From Hyphomicrobiales bacterium (lineage in GTDB: Bacteria > Pseudomonadota > Alphaproteobacteria > Rhizobiales > Rhodobiaceae), in NCBI GenBank assembly GCA_002869065.1, contig PKTR01000002.1, positions 310,001 to 374,000 on the forward strand: DNA of 64,000 nucleotides, written 5' to 3'. Both the position numbers and the translations under genes were made by a program. This document shows, in pieces, positions 1-7,027 of the stretch. Each line of letters starts with the position of its first letter. Position 1 is the first letter of the stretch. The notes beneath the pieces are model-generated. The model worked only from the letters and a program-made list of their open reading frames with translations. It was not told where the DNA came from and made no database searches.

Positions 1-797
1 CAATCGGCGGCGCCATTGCCAAGGAACTGTTCACCGACCCGTACTGGAAGCCGTTCTTCGACGGCTATCCGCCGGTGCGCGACTGGCTCGACGAGGTCAA
101 GCCGGACGTCGCGATCGTGATCTACAATGATCACGGGCTGAACTTCTTCCTCGACAAGATACCGACCTTCGCGGTCGGAGCGGCGCCGGAATATCGCAAC
201 GAGGACGAGGGCTGGGGCATTCCGACGATCCCGCCGTTCGCCGGCGATCCGGCATTCTCCTGGCACGTCATTAACAGCCTGGCGGGCGAGGAATTCGACC
301 TCACCACCTGCCAGGAAATGGCCGTCGACCACGGCTTCACAGTGCCGATGCAGCTGTTCTGGCCGGAGCGCAAGAACATGCCGAAGGCGATCCCGATCGC
401 GGTCAACACGGTGCAGCATCCGATCCCGACGCCGGCGCGCTGCTACAAGATGGGCCTCGCGCTGCATCGCGCCATTACCTCCTATCCGGAGGATCTGAAG
501 GTCGTAGTGCTCGGCACCGGCGGGCTGTCGCATCAGCTCGACGGCGAGCGGGCCGGCTTCATCAACAAGGAGTTCGACCTGATGTGCATGGAGCAGCTCG
601 TCGACAACGCCGAAGAGCTGGCGAAGATGTCGACGCACGAGCTGATCCGGCAGGCGGGCGCTCAGGGCACCGAATTCATCATGTGGCTGATGATGCGCGC
701 CGCGCTCGGCCCGAAGGTGAAGAAGCTGCACCAGAACTATCACATCCCGATTTCCAATACCGGATCGGGTCTGTTGCTGCTGGAGGCCGCGGCCTGA
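1..797 (+). CDS. ligB: Protocatechuate 4,5-dioxygenase beta subunit, 5' end cut
   Basis: Extradiol ring-cleavage subunit that opens protocatechuate (or a related catechol such as gallate) between carbons 4 and 5 using Fe(II), in the cytoplasm. The reading frame is open from position 3 and ends with TGA at 795-797, giving 264 visible residues. Compared with the family (about 300 residues) roughly the first 15-20 residues lie before the window, including the first expected iron-ligand histidine. The YNDH motif (second iron-ligand His) and the GTGGLSHQL block typical of LigB are visible, as is the TEFIMW stretch holding the third ligand Glu. A GTG at position 75 could be mistaken for the start but is internal, because upstream codons (GGAIAKELFTDPYW) match the family. 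The alpha subunit is probably just upstream, outside the window. Confidence 0.9.
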   Translation, partial: IGGAIAKELFTDPYWKPFFDGYPPVRDWLDEVKPDVAIVIYNDHGLNFFLDKIPTFAVGAAPEYRNEDEGWGIPTIPPFAGDPAFSWHVINSLAGEEFDLTTCQEMAVDHGFTVPMQLFWPERKNMPKAIPIAVNTVQHPIPTPARCYKMGLALHRAITSYPEDLKVVVLGTGGLSHQLDGERAGFINKEFDLMCMEQLVDNAEELAKMSTHELIRQAGAQGTEFIMWLMMRAALGPKVKKLHQNYHIPISNTGSGLLLLEAAA

Positions 798-855
798 GCG
801 GCGGGACGTACCGCTTGAAGGGTTGCGCCGGAGTGCGTGTCAGGAAAGACCAGAT

Positions 856-1278
856 ATGATCGACCTGATTAATCAGACATCGCTGACGCTGGAGAGCGCG
901 AGAGTGCTCGCCGGCGAGGCGCTCCGCCAGGCGAAGGCCATTGGCAAATGCATGCACGTTACGATCGTGGATGCGGCAGGCCATGTGCTCGTCTATCAGC
1001 GGATGCCCGGCGCGCCCTACCCCGGACGGGAATTTTCCGAGAAAAAGGCCTACACCGCGGTCAGCTTCAAGAAGTCGACTGCGGTGTGGAAAGACCGGCT
1101 GGCAGAAAACCCGCATCTCGCCGCCGGCCTCAGCCAGCATCCGGACGTGGCGATGATCGGCGGTGGACTGCCGATCACCATCGACGGCGCGGTCGTCGGC
1201 GCCATCGGCATCGCCGGCGGCCTCGAAGAGGACGATATTACCGTCGCCGAGGCGACGCTGGAGGCGTTCGGGCTTTAG
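856..1278 (+). CDS. HbpS/GlcG-like family protein
   Basis: Small cytoplasmic protein (140 residues) of the GlcG/HbpS family (DUF336), known from heme-binding and glycolate-cluster proteins and often found beside LigAB-type dioxygenase genes. Family features seen are the N-terminal helix with LTLESARVLAGEAL, the VTIVDAAGHVLVYQRM strand, and the glycine-rich C-terminal block IGGGLPITIDGAVVGAIGIAG. ATG at 856 is chosen over an upstream in-frame ATG at 823 because it has an AGGAAAG ribosome site at 842-848. It starts 58 bases after ligB and is probably cotranscribed with it. The biochemical role in aromatic degradation is unknown. A cofactor-binding or chaperone role is only inference. Confidence 0.8.
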   Translation: MIDLINQTSLTLESARVLAGEALRQAKAIGKCMHVTIVDAAGHVLVYQRMPGAPYPGREFSEKKAYTAVSFKKSTAVWKDRLAENPHLAAGLSQHPDVAMIGGGLPITIDGAVVGAIGIAGGLEEDDITVAEATLEAFGL

Positions 1279-1346
1279 GTTTGCCGATTGCGTGGCGGCA
1301 TCGCCGACGCATTTTGGCCGGACCGCAGTGCCGCTTCCCTCTCCCT

Positions 1347-1493
1347 CGTCATCCTCCGGCTCGACCGGAGGATCGGGTGCTGCAGGCACGTCGTCCGAGA
1401 GTGAAAGCAACGCCTGGCGAAGCCGGCGCAGCGCCAGACAACACATCATCATGCGCGTCGATAGCGATCCTCCGGTCGAGCCGGAGGATGACG
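1347..1493. repeat. 147-bp inverted-repeat element, copy 1 (MITE/RIME-like)
   Basis: Bounded by perfect 29-bp terminal inverted repeats at 1347-1375 and 1465-1493. Each end is itself nearly palindromic (CCTCCGGCTCGACCGGAGG). The interior carries CTGGCG/CGCCAG arms that can form a further stem. A second copy of the same length lies at 1651-1797 in the same orientation. Short reading frames across it are by-products of the repeat. Confidence 0.9.
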
Positions 1494-1650
1494 CAGAATG
1501 TCGGTTTGACGACGGCCCGCCGTCCCGTTGACATACCGTGTCGCGAGGGGCAATGGCCCCCCCGCTCACGGCCGGGGTGACGGGGAGTGGTTGGGGCGAG
1601 GCAACGCTTGTGGATCGGCACGGCGTTTCATAGGCGAAAACCCTCTCCGT
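1494..1650. other. Spacer between the two 147-bp elements
   Basis: GC-rich spacer of 157 bases between the two repeat copies. No gene, RNA or convincing regulatory site is seen. Together with the repeats it makes up most of the 626-base stretch between the HbpS-like gene and the convergent ferredoxin reductase gene. Confidence 0.6.
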
Positions 1651-1797
1651 CGTCATCCTCCGGCTCGACCGGAGGATCGGGTGCAACAGGCACGCCTTGC
1701 GAGAGTGAAAGCAACGCCTGGCGAAGCCGGCGCAGCGCCAGACAACACATCATCATGCGCGTCGATAGCGATCCTCCGGTCGAGCCGGAGGATGACG
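1651..1797. repeat. 147-bp inverted-repeat element, copy 2 (MITE/RIME-like)
   Basis: Second copy, with the same 29-bp terminal inverted repeats at 1651-1679 and 1769-1797. Across 147 bases I count about five differences from copy 1, all clustered just inside the left end (around 1685-1697). No transposase is encoded, so any mobility would need a protein supplied elsewhere. Confidence 0.9.
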
Positions 1798-1868
1798 TGA
1801 GTATGTGGGACAGAGGACGTGCGAGCTTCGGGCTCTGCCCGCCCGCAAGGCTGCACGCCAACCCAAAG

Positions 1869-1901
1869 AAGCCCGGGGGAAATGTTCCACCGGGCTTTTT
1901 G
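1869..1901 (+). terminator. Bidirectional intrinsic terminator
   Basis: Perfect 8-bp stem AAGCCCGG (1869-1876) with CCGGGCTT (1890-1897) continuing into a T run at 1896-1900. It lies between the convergent ligB-side genes and the ferredoxin reductase gene ending at 1905. On the minus strand the stem is followed by a T-rich stretch, so it may serve both directions. Confidence 0.75.
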
Positions 1902-1904
1902 TCT

Positions 1905-3119
1905 CTACAGCAGCGACTTCAGCGGGAAATCGGGGTCGGCGGCCTGATCCGGCGTCGGGCCGGCACCTGCGGCGAGCAACTTGCGCGCCATGATGTAGTC
2001 GGCGCCCTTGTTGACCGCATCGATGGCGCGGAACGTCCCGTCGCGGAAATGGAAGATCGAGAAGCGCTGGCTTTCCATGTCACCGCGCAGCACCTGCTGA
2101 TCGCTGCCCTGCGACAGGCCGGCCATTTGCAGCTTCAGATCGAACTGATCGGACCAGAACCACGGCACGGCGTCGTAGGGCTTTTGCTTGCCGACGATGG
2201 CGGCCGCGACGCTGCGCGCCTGATCGGCGGCGTTCTGCACCGATTCAAGCCGGATGCGGGCGTCCGCGAAGGGGTGCTCATAGGCGGCGCAATCGCCGGC
2301 GGAATAGACGGCGGGGTCCGAGGTGCGGCCGTGATCGTCGACGACGATGCCGTTGTCGCAATGAATGCCGGCGGCTTCGGCCAGCTCCACATTCGGGATG
2401 ACGCCGATGCCGACGACGACGAGATCGCACCGTACCTCGCCGCCATCGGCGAGTACCACGGCTTCGATACGGCCATCCTTGCCGGCAAACTCGGCGACGC
2501 CCGCACCGCAGCGGATGTCGACGCCGTGCGCCTGGTGAACGCCGGCATAGAACTCCGACAGCATCGGCGGCGCGACGCGGGCGAGCACCCGGTCCATCGC
2601 CTCAAATACGGTCGCCTTCTTGCCGAGCTTGGAGGCCACAGCCGCGAACTCCAGCCCGATGAAACCGGCGCCGACAACGGCGACATGCTCGGCGTCGGCG
2701 AGCCGGCGTTCGATGCGGTCGATATCGGCGAGGGTCTTGAGATAGAACACGCCGTCGAGATCGGCGCCCGGCACCGGAATCTGACGCACGCGCGCGCCGG
2801 TCGCTAGCACCAGATGGTCGTAGGCAAGGCCGCTGCCATCGCCGAGCGCGACGGTTTTTGCCGCGCGGTCGAAGGCGGCAACGCCGGTCGACAGCTTCAG
2901 GTCGATGCCGTTCTGGCCGTAGAAGTCATCGGCGCGGAATTTCAGCCGTTCGGCATCGGAATCGCCGAGCAGATAGGCCTTCGACAAGGGTGGGCGCTGG
3001 TAAGGGGGATGGGACTCCTCGCCGATCAGGGTGATCGGGCCTTCATAGCCCTCCTGACGCAACGAATCCGCACACTGGAAACCGGCCTGACCGGCTCCGA
3101 CGATGACCACTCCGACCAT
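1905..3119 (-). CDS. FAD-dependent ferredoxin reductase (P450 partner)
   Basis: NADH-dependent flavoprotein of the putidaredoxin/rhodocoxin reductase type (404 residues, normal length), passing electrons from NADH to the [2Fe-2S] ferredoxin encoded just upstream. Two dinucleotide-binding folds are visible: FAD motif VGAGQAG near the N-terminus and NADH motif VVGAGFIGLE near residue 150. A conserved YSAGDCA segment (second FAD contact) follows near residue 295 and the C-terminal reductase domain has PWFWSDQF. The start ATG at 3117-3119 overlaps the ferredoxin stop by one base (TGATG), so the two are translationally coupled. With the ferredoxin and P450 it forms a complete class I P450 electron chain. 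Confidence 0.92.
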   Translation of the reverse strand: MVGVVIVGAGQAGFQCADSLRQEGYEGPITLIGEESHPPYQRPPLSKAYLLGDSDAERLKFRADDFYGQNGIDLKLSTGVAAFDRAAKTVALGDGSGLAYDHLVLATGARVRQIPVPGADLDGVFYLKTLADIDRIERRLADAEHVAVVGAGFIGLEFAAVASKLGKKATVFEAMDRVLARVAPPMLSEFYAGVHQAHGVDIRCGAGVAEFAGKDGRIEAVVLADGGEVRCDLVVVGIGVIPNVELAEAAGIHCDNGIVVDDHGRTSDPAVYSAGDCAAYEHPFADARIRLESVQNAADQARSVAAAIVGKQKPYDAVPWFWSDQFDLKLQMAGLSQGSDQQVLRGDMESQRFSIFHFRDGTFRAIDAVNKGADYIMARKLLAAGAGPTPDQAADPDFPLKSLL

Positions 3120-3442
3120 CAGCTCTGTTCCTCGGGCAGGCGCACCACAAGGCCGTCGAGACTGCCGGACACCTTGATCTGACAGCCGAGACGACTGTTC
3201 GCGGTGCGCGTCGATACGGTGAATTCCAGCATGTCGTTCTCGGCTTCCGCCATCGCGCCGACTTTGTCAAGCCAGGCATCGTCGACATAGACGTGACACG
3301 TTGCGCAGGCGCAGGAGCCGCCGCATTCGCCCTCAATTCCGGCGACGTTGTTGAGCGTCGCGGCCTGCATCAGCGTCCAGCCTTCGGGCGCCTCGACCTC
3401 GGTTTTTGTGCCGTCGTGGGCGATATAGGTGATCCTGGGCAT
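3119..3442 (-). CDS. [2Fe-2S] ferredoxin (adrenodoxin/putidaredoxin type)
   Basis: Small electron carrier (107 residues) between the downstream reductase and the upstream P450. Cluster ligands fit C40-X5-C46-X2-C49-X37-C87, the spacing of the adrenodoxin/putidaredoxin class; C44 is an extra cysteine within the loop. ATG at 3440-3442 is chosen because GGAAGGA lies just upstream; the open frame extends further but that part has no coding character. The gene is 211 bases downstream of the P450 stop. The gap contains two hairpins (3535-3560 and 3607-3652) that could reduce or process the message between P450 and ferredoxin. Confidence 0.92.
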   Translation of the reverse strand: MPRITYIAHDGTKTEVEAPEGWTLMQAATLNNVAGIEGECGGSCACATCHVYVDDAWLDKVGAMAEAENDMLEFTVSTRTANSRLGCQIKVSGSLDGLVVRLPEEQS

Positions 3443-3534
3443 CAGCCGTCCTTCCCCCAAGGGTTTTCTTGCCGCGCGGACCCTCATCCGGCGGCATTCG
3501 GAGTTGTTTTCGTTGTAAAATCGGGCAGCACTGT

Positions 3535-3560
3535 GCCCGCCGGCATGAAAACCGGCGGGC
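3535..3560. other. Perfect 9-bp hairpin between P450 and ferredoxin genes
   Basis: GCCCGCCGG (3535-3543) pairs perfectly with CCGGCGGGC (3552-3560) around an 8-base A-rich loop. No T run follows on the minus strand, so it is better seen as a processing or attenuation structure than as a full terminator. Confidence 0.55.
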
Positions 3561-3606
3561 ATGGTGCGCTGCGTCTGGAGCCCATCGCGCCCCAAGGCTT
3601 TCTGGG

Positions 3607-3652
3607 GCATGTTGTTTGTCGCAAAACCGGAATCCACTTTTGCGCAACATGC
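3607..3652. repeat. Intergenic palindromic element, copy A
   Basis: Nested inverted repeat: outer arms GCATGTTG/CAACATGC (3607-3614, 3645-3652) and inner arms CGCAAAA/TTTTGCG around a CCGGAATCCAC centre. Same architecture as elements at 50009-50076 and 54033-54077, and resembling palindromic repeats common between genes in Rhizobiales. Confidence 0.75.
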
Positions 3653-3653
3653 T

Positions 3654-4817
3654 CTACAGGATGCGGATGTCGAGCTTCAGCGGGCTGCGGAAGGTCGTCG
3701 ACGGCATCCACGGGAGTTCCTCGTCGACCCGCTCGAAATCCGGGAAGCGGGTGAGGAATTCCTCGAACGCGATCTTCATCGCGAGACGCGCGATCGCCGT
3801 TCCGAGACAGGCATGCACACCGCCGCCGAAGCCGAGATGGCCGCGCGGCTTGCGGGTGATGTCGTAGACGTCCGGGTTCGGGAAACGGCGTTCGTCGCGA
3901 TTGCCCGCGCCATAGGCGAGGCAGACGAAATCGCCGGCCTTCATCGTCTGGCCGTGCAACTCGGTGTCCTTGGCGAGGCAGCGGCGGAAGCGCTGTGCCG
4001 AGGTGTTGAAGCGCAGGCTTTCCTCGATCGCATCGGGGATCAGCGAGAGATCGGCAGCGAGCGCCTTGCGGGCCTCGGGATGGTCGGCGAGGTTGAGCGC
4101 GAACATGGTCATGAAGCCGGAGAGCGATTCCACGCCGGCCATGATCAGCGTCGTCACCGTCATCTGCACTTCGCGGTCGAGCAGCTTCTCGCCGTCGATC
4201 TCGGCCAGGATGAACTGGCTCAGAAGATCCTCGCCGGGGTTCTTCTTGCGCTCCTCGACGAGGCGGGCGGCATAGTCGCTCATCCACTCGAAGGCGGCGA
4301 TGTGCTCGGGGCCCTTCTGGCGGCTGACCGGGTCGGACTGTACCATCAGCACCGCCTTGTCGCGGACCTCGTTGCGGCCCTCATCCGGCAGGTTGAACAG
4401 ATAGAACAGCAGGTCGACCGTCATCTTCGACGAGAAACCAGTGACGAAGTCGAACATCGACTGGCCCTCGAGCGCGGCGATATGGGCCTTCGCCGCCGCA
4501 CGCGCCGGCTCGATGATGTGGTCGAGGGCGCGCTTCGTCACCGCCATCTGGATCAGCGAGCGCAGCCGGTCGTGACGCGGGGGATCGGTGGTGCCGAGCG
4601 TGGCGCCGGCGCGGTTCGGGAGCTCGTCCATCAGGTTTCCCTTGGCGGACGAATAGGTCTCCCAGTTGTTCAACGCGGCGAGAATGTCATCGTAGCGGGA
4701 CAGGATCCACATATTCGCGTCCTCGCTCCAGAAGCAGGGATGTTCGTCCCGGAGCGTCTTGTAATATGGGAACGGGTCCGCATCGACCGCCGGGGAATAG
4801 GGATCGAACCGGAACAT
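3654..4817 (-). CDS. Cytochrome P450 (class I, soluble)
   Basis: Soluble bacterial monooxygenase of 387 residues. Seen: ExxR (E266-R269), heme loop FGGGVHACLG at residues 330-339 with the thiolate ligand C337, and the I-helix segment AGVES at 227-231. The usual acid-alcohol pair is D/E-T; here it is Glu-Ser, which is uncommon and may affect oxygen activation. The NPDVYDITRK block resembles that of CYP199-type aromatic P450s. Neighbours suggest hydroxylation or O-demethylation of an aromatic acid feeding the protocatechuate 4,5-cleavage pathway, but the substrate is inference. A very strong ribosome site, AAGGAGGT, precedes the ATG. The gene is divergent from an AraC regulator, probably its activator. 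Confidence 0.92.
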   Translation of the reverse strand: MFRFDPYSPAVDADPFPYYKTLRDEHPCFWSEDANMWILSRYDDILAALNNWETYSSAKGNLMDELPNRAGATLGTTDPPRHDRLRSLIQMAVTKRALDHIIEPARAAAKAHIAALEGQSMFDFVTGFSSKMTVDLLFYLFNLPDEGRNEVRDKAVLMVQSDPVSRQKGPEHIAAFEWMSDYAARLVEERKKNPGEDLLSQFILAEIDGEKLLDREVQMTVTTLIMAGVESLSGFMTMFALNLADHPEARKALAADLSLIPDAIEESLRFNTSAQRFRRCLAKDTELHGQTMKAGDFVCLAYGAGNRDERRFPNPDVYDITRKPRGHLGFGGGVHACLGTAIARLAMKIAFEEFLTRFPDFERVDEELPWMPSTTFRSPLKLDIRIL

Positions 4818-4953
4818 GGACTTAACCTCCTTCTAATATACGTTTTGTCTTTGTTGTTGGCGGGCAGTTTATGGCCGACCGATCGTTCAAGGAATGGACC
4901 TATCGCTCTTCTCCTTGTACTTTTGGAACATCTTTGTCCCCTGGAGCCCGGCG

Positions 4954-5880
4954 ATGCCCGCGACCGAAATCTCCCGCTTCACGCTCTATCGCGACCCCAA
5001 TACGGCCGACGATCCGGAGTTCGTGCATATCGAGGACATCGGCGCGCGCTCGCGACTGTACGAATGGCAGATCACGCCGCACCGCCACACCGGCATGTTC
5101 CAGATCGTGTTCGTGCGCGAGGGCGGCGCGACGGTGCGGCTCGACGAGCGCACCGCGGAGCTGAAGGCGCCGGCTGCCGTGACGGTGCCGAGCGGCGTGG
5201 TGCACAGCTTCGTTTTCGAGCCGGAAACGCTCGGCCATGTGGTGACGGTCTCGCAGGTGCTGCTGGTCGATGCCCGCTACCGGCGCAGTCGCAAGCTGCT
5301 CGACCCGCTCTATCGCGCGCCGCTCACGCTTGATTTCTCGGACGCGCCGGACCAGCGCGACATCGTCGCCCGGACGCTCGAACAGATGCATGCCGAGTTC
5401 CTGTGGCCGCAGCTTGGGCGCTCGTCGATGTTCGAATGGCAGTTGCGCATCCTTTTGATGACGCTGCGTCGCCAGCTCGAGCGGATCTCGGCACCGCAAT
5501 CGGAGCCGGGGTCCCGCAGCGAGACCTTCGCCCGACTGCGCGAGCTTATCGAGGATCAATATCGCCAGCACTGGAGCATTGCCGACTATGCCGAGGCGCT
5601 CGGTATCAGCCGGGTTCAGCTCAACCGGCTGGCGCGCTCGTTCGCCGACAAAAGCGTGCTCGACCTGATCCAGGACCGGCTGCTGCTCGAAGCCCAGCGC
5701 CACCTCACCTACACCTCGGCGAGCGCGGCCGAGATCGCCTATGAGCTCGGCTTTCAGGACCCGGCCTATTTCTCGCGCGTGTTCAAGCGGCGGACGGGAG
5801 CGACGCCGGGTGAGTTCCGCCGTTCAAGCCGCGCGGCGACCACCCCGGAACCTGCCCGCGAGGCAGCCGAAACCAGATAG
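4954..5880 (+). CDS. AraC-family transcriptional regulator (PobR/HpaA-like)
   Basis: Regulator of 308 residues with an N-terminal cupin sensor domain (HRHTGMFQIVFVREGGATV, then PSGVVHSFVFEP) and a C-terminal AraC helix-turn-helix pair (about residues 195-285; SIADYAEALGISRVQLNRL and AAEIAYELGFQDPAYFSRVFKR). The sensor resembles AraC-type PobR/HpaA proteins that respond to 4-hydroxybenzoate or 4-hydroxyphenylacetate. ATG at 4954 is chosen because GGAG lies at 4943-4946; an upstream ATG at 4894 would add a hydrophobic stretch unlike the family. Divergent from the P450 gene with a 136-base shared upstream region, where it probably acts. Ligand identity is inference. Confidence 0.88.
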   Translation: MPATEISRFTLYRDPNTADDPEFVHIEDIGARSRLYEWQITPHRHTGMFQIVFVREGGATVRLDERTAELKAPAAVTVPSGVVHSFVFEPETLGHVVTVSQVLLVDARYRRSRKLLDPLYRAPLTLDFSDAPDQRDIVARTLEQMHAEFLWPQLGRSSMFEWQLRILLMTLRRQLERISAPQSEPGSRSETFARLRELIEDQYRQHWSIADYAEALGISRVQLNRLARSFADKSVLDLIQDRLLLEAQRHLTYTSASAAEIAYELGFQDPAYFSRVFKRRTGATPGEFRRSSRAATTPEPAREAAETR

Positions 5881-5974
5881 GCGCCCTGCTTCCGCTGCGG
5901 GTTTTTCGCCGCTCTATTCCAGCCTATGATCCGCACCGCCGGACAGGTCCGGTACGAAAAGACGGGATTTCCGA

Positions 5975-6487
5975 ATGAGCAAAGATGCGATCATCCGTCT
6001 GGCCGAGGCCGACGACGCCGAGGCCATTCACGCCATGCTGGAGGCGCTGGCCGGCTATATCGGCGCGGAAACGAAGATGGTCGCCTCGGCTGCAGATCTG
6101 CGCCGTTTCGGTTTCGGCGAACATCCCGCCTTCGAGGCTTTGATTGCCGAAAGCGACGGCGAAGCCCTCGGGCTCTGCCTGTGGTTCCCGACCTTTTCGA
6201 CCTGGCGCGGCCGGCCCGGCGTCTATGTGCAGGACCTCTACGTTTCGGACCATGCGCGCGGCATGGGGCTCGGCCGGCGTTTGCTGGCCGCAGCGGCCGA
6301 ACGGGGGCGCCAAATCGGCGCGACCCATCTCCGGCTTGCCGTCGATCACGACAATTCCGACGCCAAGGCCGCCTACCGGCGGATCGGCCTCGTCCACATC
6401 GAGGAAGACCACATCTTCCAGATCTCCGACGGCCCCTTCGACGATCTGGCCGGGGGTAGCGAGAGCCTCAAGGCGGCGGCCCAATAA
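5975..6487 (+). CDS. GNAT-family N-acetyltransferase
   Basis: 170-residue acyl-CoA transferase of the Gcn5-related family. The acetyl-CoA binding motif appears as QDLYVSDHARGMGLGRRLL (about residues 85-103), followed by a conserved LAVDHDNSDAKAAYRRIGL segment. The arrangement is close to diamine acetyltransferase-like members, so an amine or amino acid substrate is plausible but not shown. It sits alone between the AraC gene and a convergent cytochrome-associated operon; its stop is followed at once by the shared terminator hairpin. Confidence 0.82.
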   Translation: MSKDAIIRLAEADDAEAIHAMLEALAGYIGAETKMVASAADLRRFGFGEHPAFEALIAESDGEALGLCLWFPTFSTWRGRPGVYVQDLYVSDHARGMGLGRRLLAAAAERGRQIGATHLRLAVDHDNSDAKAAYRRIGLVHIEEDHIFQISDGPFDDLAGGSESLKAAAQ

Positions 6488-6514
6488 AAAACCGGCGACC
6501 GCAAGGCCGCCGGT
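6486..6514 (-). terminator. Intrinsic terminator of the cytochrome operon
   Basis: ACCGGCG (6491-6497) pairs with CGCCGGT (6508-6514); on the minus strand the stem is followed by five T residues (6490-6486). It ends transcripts from the Rap1a-like gene and overlaps the convergent GNAT stop codon. Confidence 0.75.
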
Positions 6515-6576
6515 GCAAGTCGGGCTTTGGGATCGGCGGCGCGTCCAGGAATGCGCCGCTAAATTTTCGTTGCGTG

Positions 6577-6948
6577 CTATTTCGCTCCGCAGGCGAATTT
6601 CGCCTTCAGCGTACCCATCAGCGCTTCGGCTGCGGGCATGGTGCGGCGGCTGTATTTCTCGTTGATCCAGCGCATGTAGGCCCAGCGGACCTCGTCGGCC
6701 AGATTGTCCTCGGGCAGGCAGATGCCAGAGGCATCGCCAACAGCGCCGGTGAACTTCAGCGCCCCGACATAGCCGAGGATATACTGTTCGCATTCGAGCT
6801 CGGCCGTTTCGCCCCAGCGGGCGTCGTTGTCGGCTTCCATGCACGGCGCCAGCAACTGGCCTGCCGAATAGTCCTCGGCCTGGGCTGCGGTGCCAAGAGC
6901 CAGAACCAGGGCTGCGGCACCGATCGTCGTGATCTTCAGCTTGAGCAT
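6577..6948 (-). CDS. Secreted Rap1a/Tai-like small protein
   Basis: 123-residue protein with a clear Sec signal peptide (MLKLK, hydrophobic core AALVLALGTAAQA, cleavage near residue 24). The mature part has the pattern of the Rap1a/Tai immunity fold: an early Cys in LLAPC, then CEQYILGYVGA, CLPEDNLADEVRWAYMRWI, and a C-terminal FACG. That family includes type VI immunity proteins but also many orphan periplasmic proteins. The start ATG at 6946-6948 has GGGAG upstream; earlier in-frame starts lack a signal peptide. It lies 79 bases after the dodecaheme cytochrome gene with a hairpin between, so it is probably the last gene of that transcript. No secretion-system effector is nearby, which argues against an immunity role here. 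Confidence 0.7.
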   Translation of the reverse strand: MLKLKITTIGAAALVLALGTAAQAEDYSAGQLLAPCMEADNDARWGETAELECEQYILGYVGALKFTGAVGDASGICLPEDNLADEVRWAYMRWINEKYSRRTMPAAEALMGTLKAKFACGAK

Positions 6949-6988
6949 GGGTCTTGTCTCCCTCGCTCGGTTGAAAGGAAAGAAAGGC

Positions 6989-7012
6989 GGGGCGGCCAAC
7001 AGCGACCGCCCC
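6989..7012 (-). terminator. Hairpin between cytochrome and Rap1a-like genes
   Basis: GGGGCGG (6989-6995) pairs with CCGCCCC (7006-7012); on the minus strand a pyrimidine-rich GCCTTTCTTTCC follows. It may partly terminate, or stabilise, the cytochrome message before the small downstream gene. Confidence 0.5.
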
Positions 7013-7027
7013 TTCCCGGTGTCGCGG

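Noticed and set aside
679-1686. 335-codon minus-strand frame across ligB, the HbpS-like gene and the first repeat
   Set aside because: Overlaps two supported genes and the 147-bp repeat; product is low-complexity and without recognisable domain.
1347-1797. CRISPR array or phage remnant
   Set aside because: Only two copies, inverted ends and no spacer series; no cas or phage genes in the window.
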